10,189 nt of DNA from 0-14-3-00-62-12 sp034440555 (GTDB lineage Bacteria; Pseudomonadota; Gammaproteobacteria; Xanthomonadales; Ahniellaceae): positions 1 through 10,189 of the forward strand of contig JAWXCG010000323.1 of NCBI GenBank assembly GCA_034440555.1, written 5' to 3'. A program made the position numbers and the translations under genes. The notes beneath the pieces are model-generated. The model saw only the letters and a list, made by a program, of their open reading frames with translations. It made no database searches and was not told the origin of the DNA. This document shows, piece after piece, positions 1 to 5,716 of the stretch (its first letter is position 1; every line of letters starts with the position of its first letter).

Positions 1-1147
1 CGCGCGCGCGCGCGGCATCGACCACCTTTTCGCAGATGGCGCGCGCGACTGCAGGATTTTCCTGCAGGAAATCGCGCAGTTTGTCGCCCATCACCGATTC
101 GACCGCGCTTTTCACTTCCGAAGAAACCAGTTTATCCTTGGTCTGCGAGCTGAACTTCGGATCCGACGCTTTGACCGACAGCACGGCGATCATGCCTTCG
201 CGCATGTCGTCGCCGGTCAATGTGACCTTGGCCTGTTTCTGCAGGTTGGACGACTCGATGTAGTTCCCTAAAGTGCGGGTAAGGGCAGCGCGGAAACCAG
301 CCAAGTGGGTGCCGCCATCCTTTTGTGGAATGTTGTTGGTGAAGCAGTACATGCGCTCTTCGTAAGCGTCGGTCCACTGCAGGGCCACTTCGACTGAAAT
401 GCCCTCGGGTGACGTGCCGATGAAGGTAACGACCTGTGGGTGCAGCGGTGTGCGTAGCTGAGAGAGGTGTTCGACGAAACTGCGAATGCCGCCCTCATAC
501 TGAAACACGTCGGATTTACCTTCTCCGCGCTCGTCTTTGAGCTCAATGCGAACGCCGGAGTTGAGGAATGCCAGCTCACGCAGGCGTTTGCTGAGAATGT
601 CGTAGTGGAACTCGACATCCGTGAAAATCTCAGTGCTCGGCAAAAAGCGTACCTGGGTGCCGCGTTTTTGGCTGGGCTCGCATTGCTTGAGTGGATAGAC
701 CGGATCGCCGAGCTTGTATTCCTGTTTGTGATGAAAGCCTTCGCGCCAGATGTCCAGCCATAGCGTGGCAGACAGCGCGTTGACCACTGAGATTCCGACT
801 CCATGCAAGCCGCCGGATACTTTGTAGCTGTTGTCATCGAACTTGCCACCAGCGTGCAGCACGGTCATGACCACTTCGGCGGTGGAGCGCCCTTCTTCGT
901 GCATGCCAACAGGAATGCCGCGTCCGTTGTCGAGCACCGAGACTGAACCATCTACATGGATGGTGACCAGAACAGCGTCGCAGTGCCCGGCCAGCGCTTC
1001 GTCAACGGAGTTGTCGACCACTTCGAACACCATGTGGTGTAGTCCGGTGCCATCGTCGGTGTCACCGATATACATACCGGGACGCTTGCGCACGGCGTCC
1101 AAGCCTTTGAGCACTTTGATGCTGTCTGAGTCATAACTGTCGGTCAT
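1..1147 (-). CDS. gyrB: DNA gyrase subunit B, N-terminal part (runs off the window)
   Basis: This is the ATPase subunit of DNA gyrase, which with GyrA introduces negative supercoils ahead of replication and transcription. Only the first 382 codons are here; full-length GyrB is about 800 residues, so the TOPRIM and C-terminal parts lie beyond base 1. Visible are the GHKL ATPase motifs: EVVDNSVDEA at residues 42-51 (Glu42 catalytic, Asn46 for Mg), DNGRGIP at 73-79, GGLHGVG at 112-118, and the transducer-domain QTKDKL with Lys337 contacting the ATP phosphate. Numbering of these residues equals that of the E. coli enzyme, which supports the ATG at 1147. It is preceded by GGA about 8 bases upstream. 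An in-frame ATG at 1162 would add five residues but has no good ribosome site. The gene follows recF by 167 bp in the same direction. Identity is certain; only the start could move. Confidence 0.98.
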   Translation of the reverse strand, partial: MTDSYDSDSIKVLKGLDAVRKRPGMYIGDTDDGTGLHHMVFEVVDNSVDEALAGHCDAVLVTIHVDGSVSVLDNGRGIPVGMHEEGRSTAEVVMTVLHAGGKFDDNSYKVSGGLHGVGISVVNALSATLWLDIWREGFHHKQEYKLGDPVYPLKQCEPSQKRGTQVRFLPSTEIFTDVEFHYDILSKRLRELAFLNSGVRIELKDERGEGKSDVFQYEGGIRSFVEHLSQLRTPLHPQVVTFIGTSPEGISVEVALQWTDAYEERMYCFTNNIPQKDGGTHLAGFRAALTRTLGNYIESSNLQKQAKVTLTGDDMREGMIAVLSVKASDPKFSSQTKDKLVSSEVKSAVESVMGDKLRDFLQENPAVARAICEKVVDAARAR

Positions 1148-1163
1148 GCGGTTTTCCGTCATT

Positions 1164-1179
1164 GCCAGCGTGGGCTGGC
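1164..1179. repeat. Short inverted repeat in the gyrB leader
   Basis: Perfect 6-bp arms GCCAGC/GCTGGC separated by GTGG lie just upstream of the gyrB start (arm edge 17 bases from the ATG at 1147). There is no T-run after it in either direction, so it is not an intrinsic terminator. It would form a small hairpin in the gyrB mRNA leader close to the ribosome site. The rest of the 1148-1314 gap holds a small imperfect palindrome (GGCGT-GA-ACGCC at 1224-1235) but no convincing -35/-10 pair that I could find. A function is conjecture. Confidence 0.35.
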
Positions 1180-1314
1180 CTATCGAAAGGAGTGAGCGGG
1201 CGTTTAGGTTGGCGTTGGATCGTGGCGTGAACGCCAGCTGGAGATCAGCATGGGCGGCCAGATTGGATGGTTCAGCGCAATGCCTTGACGCTCCTGAAGC
1301 AATCGTGAAGTATA

Positions 1315-2415
1315 TCAGTGATGGGCCTCGACTCGGCCTTGTTCCACGTGGAACACTCTCGGCGAGAAACCAGCTTCAGCGAGCGCGTCGGGCATCCCGA
1401 CACCCGTCAGCAGCACTTGAATCGGCCGCTGGGCGATCCAGTCGAGCACCAGACGCTGGTGTATCCCATCCAATTCACTGGCCAGGTCGTCCAGCAGCAA
1501 AATTGGCCATTCCCGCTTCACTTGTTGCAAGCACGATAACTGTGCGAGCACCATGGTCAGTGCCAAGAGTTTTTCCTGTCCCCTGGAAAGGTGCTCGCGT
1601 CGAAGGACCTGATCGAATCGGATGGTCCAATCGGCACGATGTGGCCCGCGGCGGGTGAAGCCGCGTTCTCTATCGCGACCGCGTTCGGCGGCGAGACGCT
1701 GAACAAGGGTTTCCAGCGTGACCGGTTCTTCTTCGCCCTTCCATCCACTGGACAGGCTCAGAAGCGCTCCGCTGAATTCGGGCAGAATCGCGGCCGCTGC
1801 CTCGACGACGCGGAAGCCGAGGTCGTCAGCGTGTTGACGCCGCATACGGTCTACTACCAACGCGGCACTGGCCATTTCCATCTCCCAGGCTGGAAACCAA
1901 TCCTCGGGCGCCTGTTCCCTGATCAAGGCGTTTCGCTGTCGCAGGGCTCGCTGATAACGGCGCCAACTTGGCAAAAATTCTGGTTCCACGTGGAACACCC
2001 CCCAGTCCAGCATCGCCCGCCGCGGCTCAGCCCCGCCGGAAACCAGTTCATGCGAGCCCGGTTCGAAACAACAAACGGTACACAGCCGGAAAAGCTCGCT
2101 CAGCTGGCCCACATCGGTATCGTTGACGCGGCCGCGCCAACTGGAGCCCGCGCGCTCGATACCCAACCGTTGCGTGCCACCGCTGTCGCCCCGAATCTCG
2201 GCGAAAACTCGCGCCAGGTCCGTTCCGCTGCGCACCAGGACATCGCGACCCCCAGAGCGGAAACTACGGCCATAGCTCAGCAGATGGGCTGCCTCGAGCA
2301 GTGAGGTCTTCCCGGACCCGTTGGCGCCCACAAAAACATTTAATCCTGGCGACAACCGCAGTTCGACCGAACGCAGTATCCGCAAGTCCTGGACCAACAT
2401 CCGTTCGATGTGCAT
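1315..2415 (-). CDS. recF: DNA replication/repair ATPase RecF
   Basis: RecF is an SMC/ABC-type ATPase that, with RecO and RecR, loads RecA onto SSB-coated gaps and helps restart stalled forks. The 366-residue product is close to the family length (357 in E. coli). Walker A GANGSGKT is at residues 30-37, the ABC signature LSRGQ at 276-280 and Walker B ILLLDDLASELD around 305-316 with Asp309/Asp310. The ATG at 2415 fits the family N-terminus, where a short strand and the RDFRN-like segment precede Walker A; Met6 is a possible later start. The ribosome site is weak (AGGG about 12 bases upstream, CGGG closer). It lies 107 bp after dnaN, but an intrinsic terminator in that gap suggests reduced read-through from dnaN. 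Two parS-like palindromes are inside the gene and encode FHVE at residues 141-144 and 355-358. Confidence 0.97.
   Translation of the reverse strand: MHIERMLVQDLRILRSVELRLSPGLNVFVGANGSGKTSLLEAAHLLSYGRSFRSGGRDVLVRSGTDLARVFAEIRGDSGGTQRLGIERAGSSWRGRVNDTDVGQLSELFRLCTVCCFEPGSHELVSGGAEPRRAMLDWGVFHVEPEFLPSWRRYQRALRQRNALIREQAPEDWFPAWEMEMASAALVVDRMRRQHADDLGFRVVEAAAAILPEFSGALLSLSSGWKGEEEPVTLETLVQRLAAERGRDRERGFTRRGPHRADWTIRFDQVLRREHLSRGQEKLLALTMVLAQLSCLQQVKREWPILLLDDLASELDGIHQRLVLDWIAQRPIQVLLTGVGMPDALAEAGFSPRVFHVEQGRVEAHH
1340..1355. promoter_or_regulatory. parS: parS-like ParB-binding site, perfect palindrome, in the 3' end of recF
   Basis: The 16 bases TGTTCCACGTGGAACA form a perfect palindrome. This matches the bacterial chromosomal parS consensus (TGTTnCACGTGnAACA) and, as I recall it, the Pseudomonas-type site exactly. 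ParB binds such sites near the origin, spreads and recruits SMC and ParA for segregation. It encodes VFHVEQ at RecF residues 354-359, so the site is doubly constrained. Location near dnaA/dnaN is where parS sites normally cluster. parA and parB are not in the window, so a cognate ParB is assumed. Confidence 0.85.
1982..1997. promoter_or_regulatory. parS: Second parS-like site within recF (15 of 16 bases)
   Basis: GGTTCCACGTGGAACA shares the perfect 14-bp core GTTCCACGTGGAAC with the site at 1340 and differs from the full 16-base palindrome only at its first base. It encodes VFHVEP at RecF residues 140-145. The two sites are 642 bp apart. Two copies of a 14-bp palindrome inside a 1.1-kb gene are very unlikely by chance, which strengthens the parS call for both. 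Confidence 0.8.
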
Positions 2416-2473
2416 GACCCGTCTACCCTGAGACTTTTCGACCTGCCGACTGGCAAGCCGGCCGTGCCTCCAT

Positions 2474-2500
2474 AAAAAAGCCCCGGACCGGCCGGGGCTT
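2474..2500 (-). terminator. Intrinsic terminator of dnaN, in the dnaN-recF gap
   Basis: Read on the minus strand, AAGCCCCGG, a 5-base loop (2487-2491) and CCGGGGCTT form a 9-bp perfect stem with a GC core, followed directly by more T residues (six in a row counting those at the stem end). This is a textbook rho-independent terminator placed 22 bases after the dnaN stop codon. In the plus direction there is no T-run. It implies that dnaN (or dnaA-dnaN) transcripts end before recF, or are attenuated there. I see no convincing promoter in the roughly 60 bp between it and recF. Confidence 0.9.
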
Positions 2501-2522
2501 AGCGCCTCGCATCAGCAGGCGG

Positions 2523-3623
2523 TCACAGCCTCAGCGGCATGATGACATGGCGCGAGCGATCGTTCTCTGCATCGCGAATCAGACAACTTGAGTTGCTGTC
2601 GCGCAGGCAAAGCATCACCTGCAATCCACGTAGTGCACTCAATGCATCCATCACGTAATTGACGTTGAATCCCACCGACAGCCCCTCGACGACGGTATCT
2701 GCCTCAACCTCTTCGGTCGCCTCTTCCTGCTCCGGATTGTGCGCCACGATGTATAGCTTGTTGAGCGATACCTCAAGCTTCACACCACGATACTTCTCAT
2801 TCGACAGAATCGCTGCGCGCCCCAGCGCCGCCTTGAGCTCGTCGCGCGACAAGACCACGGTCTTATCCGCACCAATCGGAATCACCGCCTCGTAATCGGG
2901 GAAGCGCCCATCGATCAGTTTCGAGGTAAAAACGAAATCACTACGCCGAGCACGCACGTGGTTCTTGCCAAACTCAATCTCGATCGTGCCTTCGCCGGAA
3001 TCAAGCAGGCGCTGCAGCTCCAGTACACCCTTGCGCGGAATGATGATCTGTTTGCGCGCTTTGACTGCCAGGTCGATCGGAGTCTCACACAGTGCAAGCC
3101 GGTGCCCATCGGTAGCGACGCAGCGCAAGACACCTTCGCGCAAATCAAACAACAGGCCATTGAGGTAATAACGCACATCCTGGTGCGCCATAGCGAAACC
3201 AGTCCGGTCAATCAATTCCTTGAGCGTCGCTTCTGACAACGTCACCCGTTCGACGACATCGATATCGTCGACCGTTGGGAATTCCGACGCTGGCAGCGTC
3301 GACAAGGTGAACTTGCTCCGACCCGCCTTGATGGTGACCCGATCGCCGCTCTGCGCGACATCGATCCGGCTTCCGTCTGGCAATGCCCGGACAATGTCAA
3401 AAAATTTACGCGCTGGCAGCGTGATCTCACCACTCTGCGTGCTGTCGGCTGCACAGCGGGCAAACATCTCCACTTCCAGATCGCTGCCGGTAAACCCGAC
3501 GCCACCTTCGTCCACCACCACCAACACGTTGGCCAACACCGGAAGTGTCTGACGGCGCTCAACCACTCCCACGACCTGGGTAAGGGGGCGCAGCAATGCT
3601 TCACGTTGAATACTGAATTTCAT
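2523..3623 (-). CDS. dnaN: DNA polymerase III beta subunit (sliding clamp)
   Basis: DnaN dimerises into the ring that tethers DNA polymerase III and many repair proteins to DNA. The product is 366 residues, the same length as the E. coli clamp. It starts MKFSIQREAL and ends IMPLRL, both matching the family ends; the C-terminal MPLRL helps form the hydrophobic groove that receives clamp-binding peptides. TDGHRLAL at residues 171-178, in the second of the three clamp domains, is the most recognisable conserved motif and also lines that groove. Start is the ATG at 3623, supported by N-terminal conservation; the ribosome site (AAGAG) is weak. The gap to dnaA upstream is 258 bp and contains the candidate origin. 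A strong terminator follows the gene, so recF may be transcribed separately. Confidence 0.98.
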   Translation of the reverse strand: MKFSIQREALLRPLTQVVGVVERRQTLPVLANVLVVVDEGGVGFTGSDLEVEMFARCAADSTQSGEITLPARKFFDIVRALPDGSRIDVAQSGDRVTIKAGRSKFTLSTLPASEFPTVDDIDVVERVTLSEATLKELIDRTGFAMAHQDVRYYLNGLLFDLREGVLRCVATDGHRLALCETPIDLAVKARKQIIIPRKGVLELQRLLDSGEGTIEIEFGKNHVRARRSDFVFTSKLIDGRFPDYEAVIPIGADKTVVLSRDELKAALGRAAILSNEKYRGVKLEVSLNKLYIVAHNPEQEEATEEVEADTVVEGLSVGFNVNYVMDALSALRGLQVMLCLRDSNSSCLIRDAENDRSRHVIMPLRL

Positions 3624-3711
3624 GATCGCTGTGCTCTTGACTATGGTCTGGTTCGAATTCGAGTCAGAAGTTTGGCACCAAAACGGGGCTCTTCTTTTAG
3701 TTATTAATAAA

Positions 3712-3734
3712 GATGTTGATGATGATGAAGGATG
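3712..3734. repeat. GAT-type trinucleotide repeat next to a DnaA box
   Basis: Bases 3712-3734 read as GAT-GTT-GAT-GAT-GAT-GAA-GGATG, a short imperfect trinucleotide run between the AT-rich block (3691-3710) and the one-mismatch DnaA box at 3733-3741. Repeated trinucleotides beside DnaA boxes recall DnaA-trio elements that guide DnaA onto single-stranded DNA, but the polarity here (GAT 5' to 3') is not that of the described 3'-GAT-5' repeats, so the analogy is weak. Confidence 0.35.
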
Positions 3735-3741
3735 GGGATAA
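3733..3741 (-). promoter_or_regulatory. DnaA box, one mismatch
   Basis: On the minus strand this reads TTATCCCCA, one base from the consensus TTATCCACA. It sits at the edge of the AT-rich stretch of the dnaA-dnaN gap, where a low-affinity box could load DnaA near the unwinding site. Confidence 0.5.
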
Positions 3742-3797
3742 CTTCAAGGATCAGCCACTAGCCCTTGTGCCATAACACGCTCCGGGCTCCCGAATGT

Positions 3798-3806
3798 TGT
3801 GGACAG
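3798..3806 (-). promoter_or_regulatory. Weak DnaA box, two mismatches
   Basis: On the minus strand this reads CTGTCCACA, two bases from TTATCCACA but keeping the TCCACA half. It is one of four TCCACA elements within 67 bp, three of them in the same orientation, starting 23 and then 11 bp apart. Confidence 0.4.
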
Positions 3807-3820
3807 GTGCCAATCAGCGT

Positions 3821-3829
3821 TGTGGACTG
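3821..3829 (-). promoter_or_regulatory. Weak DnaA box, three mismatches
   Basis: On the minus strand this reads CAGTCCACA, three bases from consensus, all in the first three positions. It starts exactly 11 bp from the perfect box at 3832, about one helical turn, which would put both on the same face. Alone it would not be called. Confidence 0.3.
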
Positions 3830-3831
3830 AT

Positions 3832-3840
3832 TGTGGATAA
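3832..3840 (-). promoter_or_regulatory. DnaA box, perfect
   Basis: TGTGGATAA on the plus strand is a perfect TTATCCACA on the minus strand, the high-affinity DnaA site. It is the centre of the box cluster in the dnaA-dnaN gap, 42 bases downstream of the dnaA stop codon in the direction of dnaA transcription. Confidence 0.85.
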
Positions 3841-3855
3841 CTATAGCCGCACAGG

Positions 3856-3864
3856 TTGTCCACA
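3856..3864 (+). promoter_or_regulatory. DnaA box, one mismatch, opposite orientation
   Basis: TTGTCCACA on the plus strand differs from TTATCCACA only at position 3. It faces the opposite way from the other boxes in the cluster and lies 17 bp beyond the dnaA stop codon. Confidence 0.7.
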
Positions 3865-3881
3865 GTCTGTCCCCGGCGAGA

Positions 3882-5219
3882 TCAGCCCGACAAAGAACGC
3901 AGCAGCTTATCCCAGTCTTCACGCAGCTTGCCGTCGGTTTCGCGCAACTCTGCAATCAGCCTGCAACCGTGCAGCACCGTGGTGTGGTCGCGACCGCCAA
4001 AGCTATCGCCAATCTCTGGCAGCGAGTGCCGTGTCAACTCCTTGCACAGCGCCATGGCCATTTGACGCGCCCGCGCCAACTGCCGGGTGCGGCGTTTTGA
4101 CAGCAGGTCGGAAACGCGCAACTGGTAGTAGTCGGCGGCTACCTTCTGGATGTTGGGAATGCTCAGCGTGCGCTCTTGCACGGTCAGCAAATCGCGTAAC
4201 GCTTCCTGTGCGAACTCGATAGTGATCGCACGACCGGTGAAGTGCGCGCGGGCTGCGAGCGTGTTGAGTGCGCCTTCGAGGTCGCGAACATGCGATCGCA
4301 TCCGCTTGGCGAGCATGAACGCCACTTCCTCGGGCAGCAGTAACCCCTTCAGTTCGGCCTTGCGCAGCAGGATCGCAGCGCGCGTTTCAAAATCGGGTGG
4401 TTCAATCGCCACCGGTAGACCCCAACCCAGTCGCGAGGTCAGTCGCGGCTCCATGTTTTCCACTTCCTTGGGGTAGCGGTCACAGGTCAGAATGATTTGT
4501 TGATTGGACTCAAACAACGCGTTGAAAGTGTGGAAGAACTCTTCCTGGGTGCGGTCCTTGCCGGCGAAAAACTGAATATCGTCAATCAACAGCGCATCAA
4601 CCGAGCGATAGCGATATTTGAAATCATCCATGTTTTTCGCGTTCAGCGCCTTGATCATGGCGCTGAAGAACTGTTCCGAGCGCTGGTACAGAACACGGAA
4701 TCCAGGGTTGTTCTGTCGCATCAAGTTCCCTGCGGCGTACATCAGGTGTGTCTTGCCAAGCCCGGTCCCGCCGTAGAGGAGGAGCGGGTTGGACTCTCGC
4801 CGACCGGGGTTCATCGCGACCTGATAAGCCGCGGCGCGCCCGAGCTGATTGGACTTGCCTTCGACGAAATTTTGAAACGTGTAATGCGGGTCGAGATTAC
4901 TGTTGAAATCGGCTTCCAACGGGGTCGGACCGACTGGGCCAGTAGCAGGCTTCGTCTCACGCGGCTCCGCGACATGACGCGCCAGAGAGCCCACTTCAAA
5001 GCGTACCTCGAGCTTGGTACCGGCCAGATGAGAAGCAATCGCCTCGATACGATCCTGAAAGCGTTCGCGCACCACATCCAGAACGAAACCATTGGGCGCC
5101 AAAAGGCGCAGCAGACCCTCGCCCTCCTGCACCTGCAGTGGTCGCAACCAGGTCAGAATATCCTGCTCGCTGAACTCCGCCTCCAACCGGGAAACGCAGC
5201 GATCCCAAAGAGTTTCCAT
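3882..5219 (-). CDS. dnaA: Chromosomal replication initiator DnaA
   Basis: DnaA is the AAA+ ATPase that binds TTATCCACA boxes and melts oriC. The 445-residue protein has domain I at about 1-80 (LWDRCVSRLEAEF, TWLRPLQ), a short linker to about 108, and the AAA+ domain from there: Walker A GGTGLGKTH at 150-158, Walker B LLIDDIQFF at 210-218, and the arginine-finger segment SRLGWG around Arg263. Domain IV ends with the DNA-binding signature FGGRDHTTVLHGC at 407-419. The frame is open upstream to 5321, but METLWDRC at 5219 is the family N-terminus, and the predicted promoter and DnaA box lie between the two, so the longer version is rejected. There is no clear Shine-Dalgarno before the ATG. It is divergent from rpmH and followed by dnaN across the candidate origin. 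Likely autoregulated through the DnaA box at 5265. Confidence 0.98.
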   Translation of the reverse strand: METLWDRCVSRLEAEFSEQDILTWLRPLQVQEGEGLLRLLAPNGFVLDVVRERFQDRIEAIASHLAGTKLEVRFEVGSLARHVAEPRETKPATGPVGPTPLEADFNSNLDPHYTFQNFVEGKSNQLGRAAAYQVAMNPGRRESNPLLLYGGTGLGKTHLMYAAGNLMRQNNPGFRVLYQRSEQFFSAMIKALNAKNMDDFKYRYRSVDALLIDDIQFFAGKDRTQEEFFHTFNALFESNQQIILTCDRYPKEVENMEPRLTSRLGWGLPVAIEPPDFETRAAILLRKAELKGLLLPEEVAFMLAKRMRSHVRDLEGALNTLAARAHFTGRAITIEFAQEALRDLLTVQERTLSIPNIQKVAADYYQLRVSDLLSKRRTRQLARARQMAMALCKELTRHSLPEIGDSFGGRDHTTVLHGCRLIAELRETDGKLREDWDKLLRSLSG

Positions 5220-5252
5220 GAATAATGCAATCGACCAGTCCGCGGGTCGGGC

Positions 5253-5282
5253 AGCATAGCAGGCTGTGGATAACTGCCTTAA
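5253..5282 (-). promoter_or_regulatory. Predicted dnaA promoter (extended -10)
   Basis: On the minus strand TATGCT (5253-5258) is preceded by TGC, giving an extended -10 (TGnTATGCT). A weak -35, TTAAGG (5277-5282), lies 18 bp upstream. Transcription would start near 5246, leaving a leader of about 27 bases before the dnaA ATG at 5219. The perfect DnaA box at 5265-5273 is inside the spacer. The extended -10 makes up for the poor -35; the call is by eye. Confidence 0.6.
5265..5273 (-). promoter_or_regulatory. DnaA box, perfect, in the dnaA promoter
   Basis: TGTGGATAA on the plus strand is the perfect TTATCCACA on the minus strand. It lies between the predicted -35 and -10 of dnaA, 45 bp upstream of the start codon, so bound DnaA would be expected to block its own promoter. 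It could also belong to a second origin element in this gap. Confidence 0.8.
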
Positions 5283-5342
5283 GGTAGGTATGAACAAGTC
5301 ACGACTTCGTCTTCGACACACTGCTTATTGCTTTCCAAACCC

Positions 5343-5358
5343 CCGCTCTCAAAAGCGG
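5343..5358. repeat. Small inverted repeat in the dnaA-rpmH gap
   Basis: CCGCT, six bases, then AGCGG: a 5-bp perfect stem. It is followed 21 bases later by the much stronger hairpin at 5380. There is no T-run. No function is evident. Confidence 0.3.
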
Positions 5359-5379
5359 AGCTGGTCAACCTGCGGTTTT

Positions 5380-5402
5380 TCGCCCCCTGCCTCAGGGGGC
5401 GA
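5380..5402. repeat. Strong GC-rich hairpin in the dnaA-rpmH gap
   Basis: TCGCCCCCTG and CAGGGGGCGA are perfect 10-base inverted arms with a CCT loop. The only T-run (5376-5380) is on the 5' side in the plus direction, so it is not a usual intrinsic terminator on either strand. It lies outside both predicted transcripts, between the dnaA and rpmH promoters. It may be a dispersed palindrome of this genome, a protein-binding site or an insulator between the divergent promoters; the window holds only one copy. Confidence 0.6.
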
Positions 5403-5447
5403 GCGCGGCTCCGGACTTGTTCAGGGATTGCTCAAGCGCGATGCACC

Positions 5448-5456
5448 TGTGGACAA
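5448..5456 (-). promoter_or_regulatory. DnaA box, one mismatch, upstream of rpmH
   Basis: TGTGGACAA on the plus strand is TTGTCCACA on the minus strand, one base from consensus and the same variant as at 3856. It lies 47 bp upstream of the predicted rpmH -35 and 183 bp from the perfect box in the dnaA promoter. Confidence 0.5.
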
Positions 5457-5502
5457 ACACAGAATTTCATTTTCCCGCGGCACCATGGCTAGCACAGCGG
5501 AC

Positions 5503-5531
5503 TTGACGGCAAAGCCCTTCCTGCCTATCCT
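5503..5531 (+). promoter_or_regulatory. Predicted rpmH promoter (sigma-70 type)
   Basis: TTGACG (5503-5508, 5 of 6 to consensus) and TATCCT (5526-5531, 4 of 6) are separated by exactly 17 bp. Transcription would begin near 5538, giving a leader of about 30 bases with AGG at 5556-5558 ahead of the rpmH ATG at 5568. It probably drives rpmH-rnpA-yidC. This is the best -35/-10 pair in the window. Confidence 0.7.
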
Positions 5532-5567
5532 CGCCGACCTCTTACAACTAGACATCAGGCTGCCGCC

Positions 5568-5702
5568 ATGAAGCGCACCTTTCAACCCAGCAACCTCAAG
5601 CGCGCTCGCGACCACGGTTTTCGTGCCCGCATGTCGACCAAAAACGGTCGCAACATCCTCAATGCCCGTCGCGCCAAGGGTCGTACCAAGCTGATCCCCT
5701 AA
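5568..5702 (+). CDS. rpmH: 50S ribosomal protein L34
   Basis: This is the small, very basic L34 protein of the large ribosomal subunit. The 44-residue product begins MKRTFQPSNLKR and contains HGFRARM at 16-22 and the ARRAKGR block at 33-39, all family hallmarks; the usual length is 44-46. It ends KLIP, where the enteric protein ends in a TVSK-like tail. The ATG at 5568 has AGG ten bases upstream. It is the first gene of the plus-strand group, divergent from dnaA, and rnpA begins 14 bp after its TAA, as in most bacteria. Confidence 0.98.
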   Translation: MKRTFQPSNLKRARDHGFRARMSTKNGRNILNARRAKGRTKLIP

Positions 5703-5716
5703 GTAGGGCCCGAGCC

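Larger units (their letters stand above)
3691..3864. other. oriC: Candidate replication origin (oriC): AT-rich stretch plus DnaA-box cluster
   Basis: The dnaA-dnaN gap has the two parts expected of a bacterial origin. Bases 3691-3730 are 30/40 A+T, with ten A/T in a row at 3701-3710, a plausible unwinding element in an otherwise GC-rich window. About 70-170 bp away is a cluster of DnaA boxes: a perfect one at 3832-3840, a one-mismatch inverted one at 3856-3864, weaker copies at 3798-3806 and 3821-3829, and another one-mismatch copy at 3733-3741. Origins occur either in the rpmH-dnaA or the dnaA-dnaN gap in different bacteria. The rpmH-dnaA gap here has only two well-separated boxes and no comparable AT-rich block, so I favour this gap. 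Confidence 0.7.

Noticed and set aside
1..14. (CG)7 run at the window edge as a microsatellite
   Set aside because: In frame it encodes the conserved GyrB helix DAARAR (GCG/CGC codons), so it is explained by coding.
1591..2304. Plus-strand open frame (237 codons) opposite recF
   Set aside because: Antisense shadow; recF carries the Walker and signature motifs.
3653..3682. Palindromes TCGAATTCGA and TTTGGCACCAAA upstream of dnaN as operators
   Set aside because: Both are short and single, and no promoter could be placed with confidence around them.
4497..5225. Plus-strand open frame (242 codons) opposite dnaA
   Set aside because: Antisense shadow of dnaA, with no recognisable domain and no ribosome site.
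5220..5321. N-terminal extension of DnaA (34 extra residues)
   Set aside because: The extension is not DnaA-like, runs through the predicted promoter and DnaA box, and the family N-terminus begins at METLWDRC (5219).
5266..5571. 101-codon plus-strand frame in the dnaA-rpmH gap
   Set aside because: It spans promoters, DnaA boxes and a hairpin and ends just inside rpmH; composition is not protein-like.
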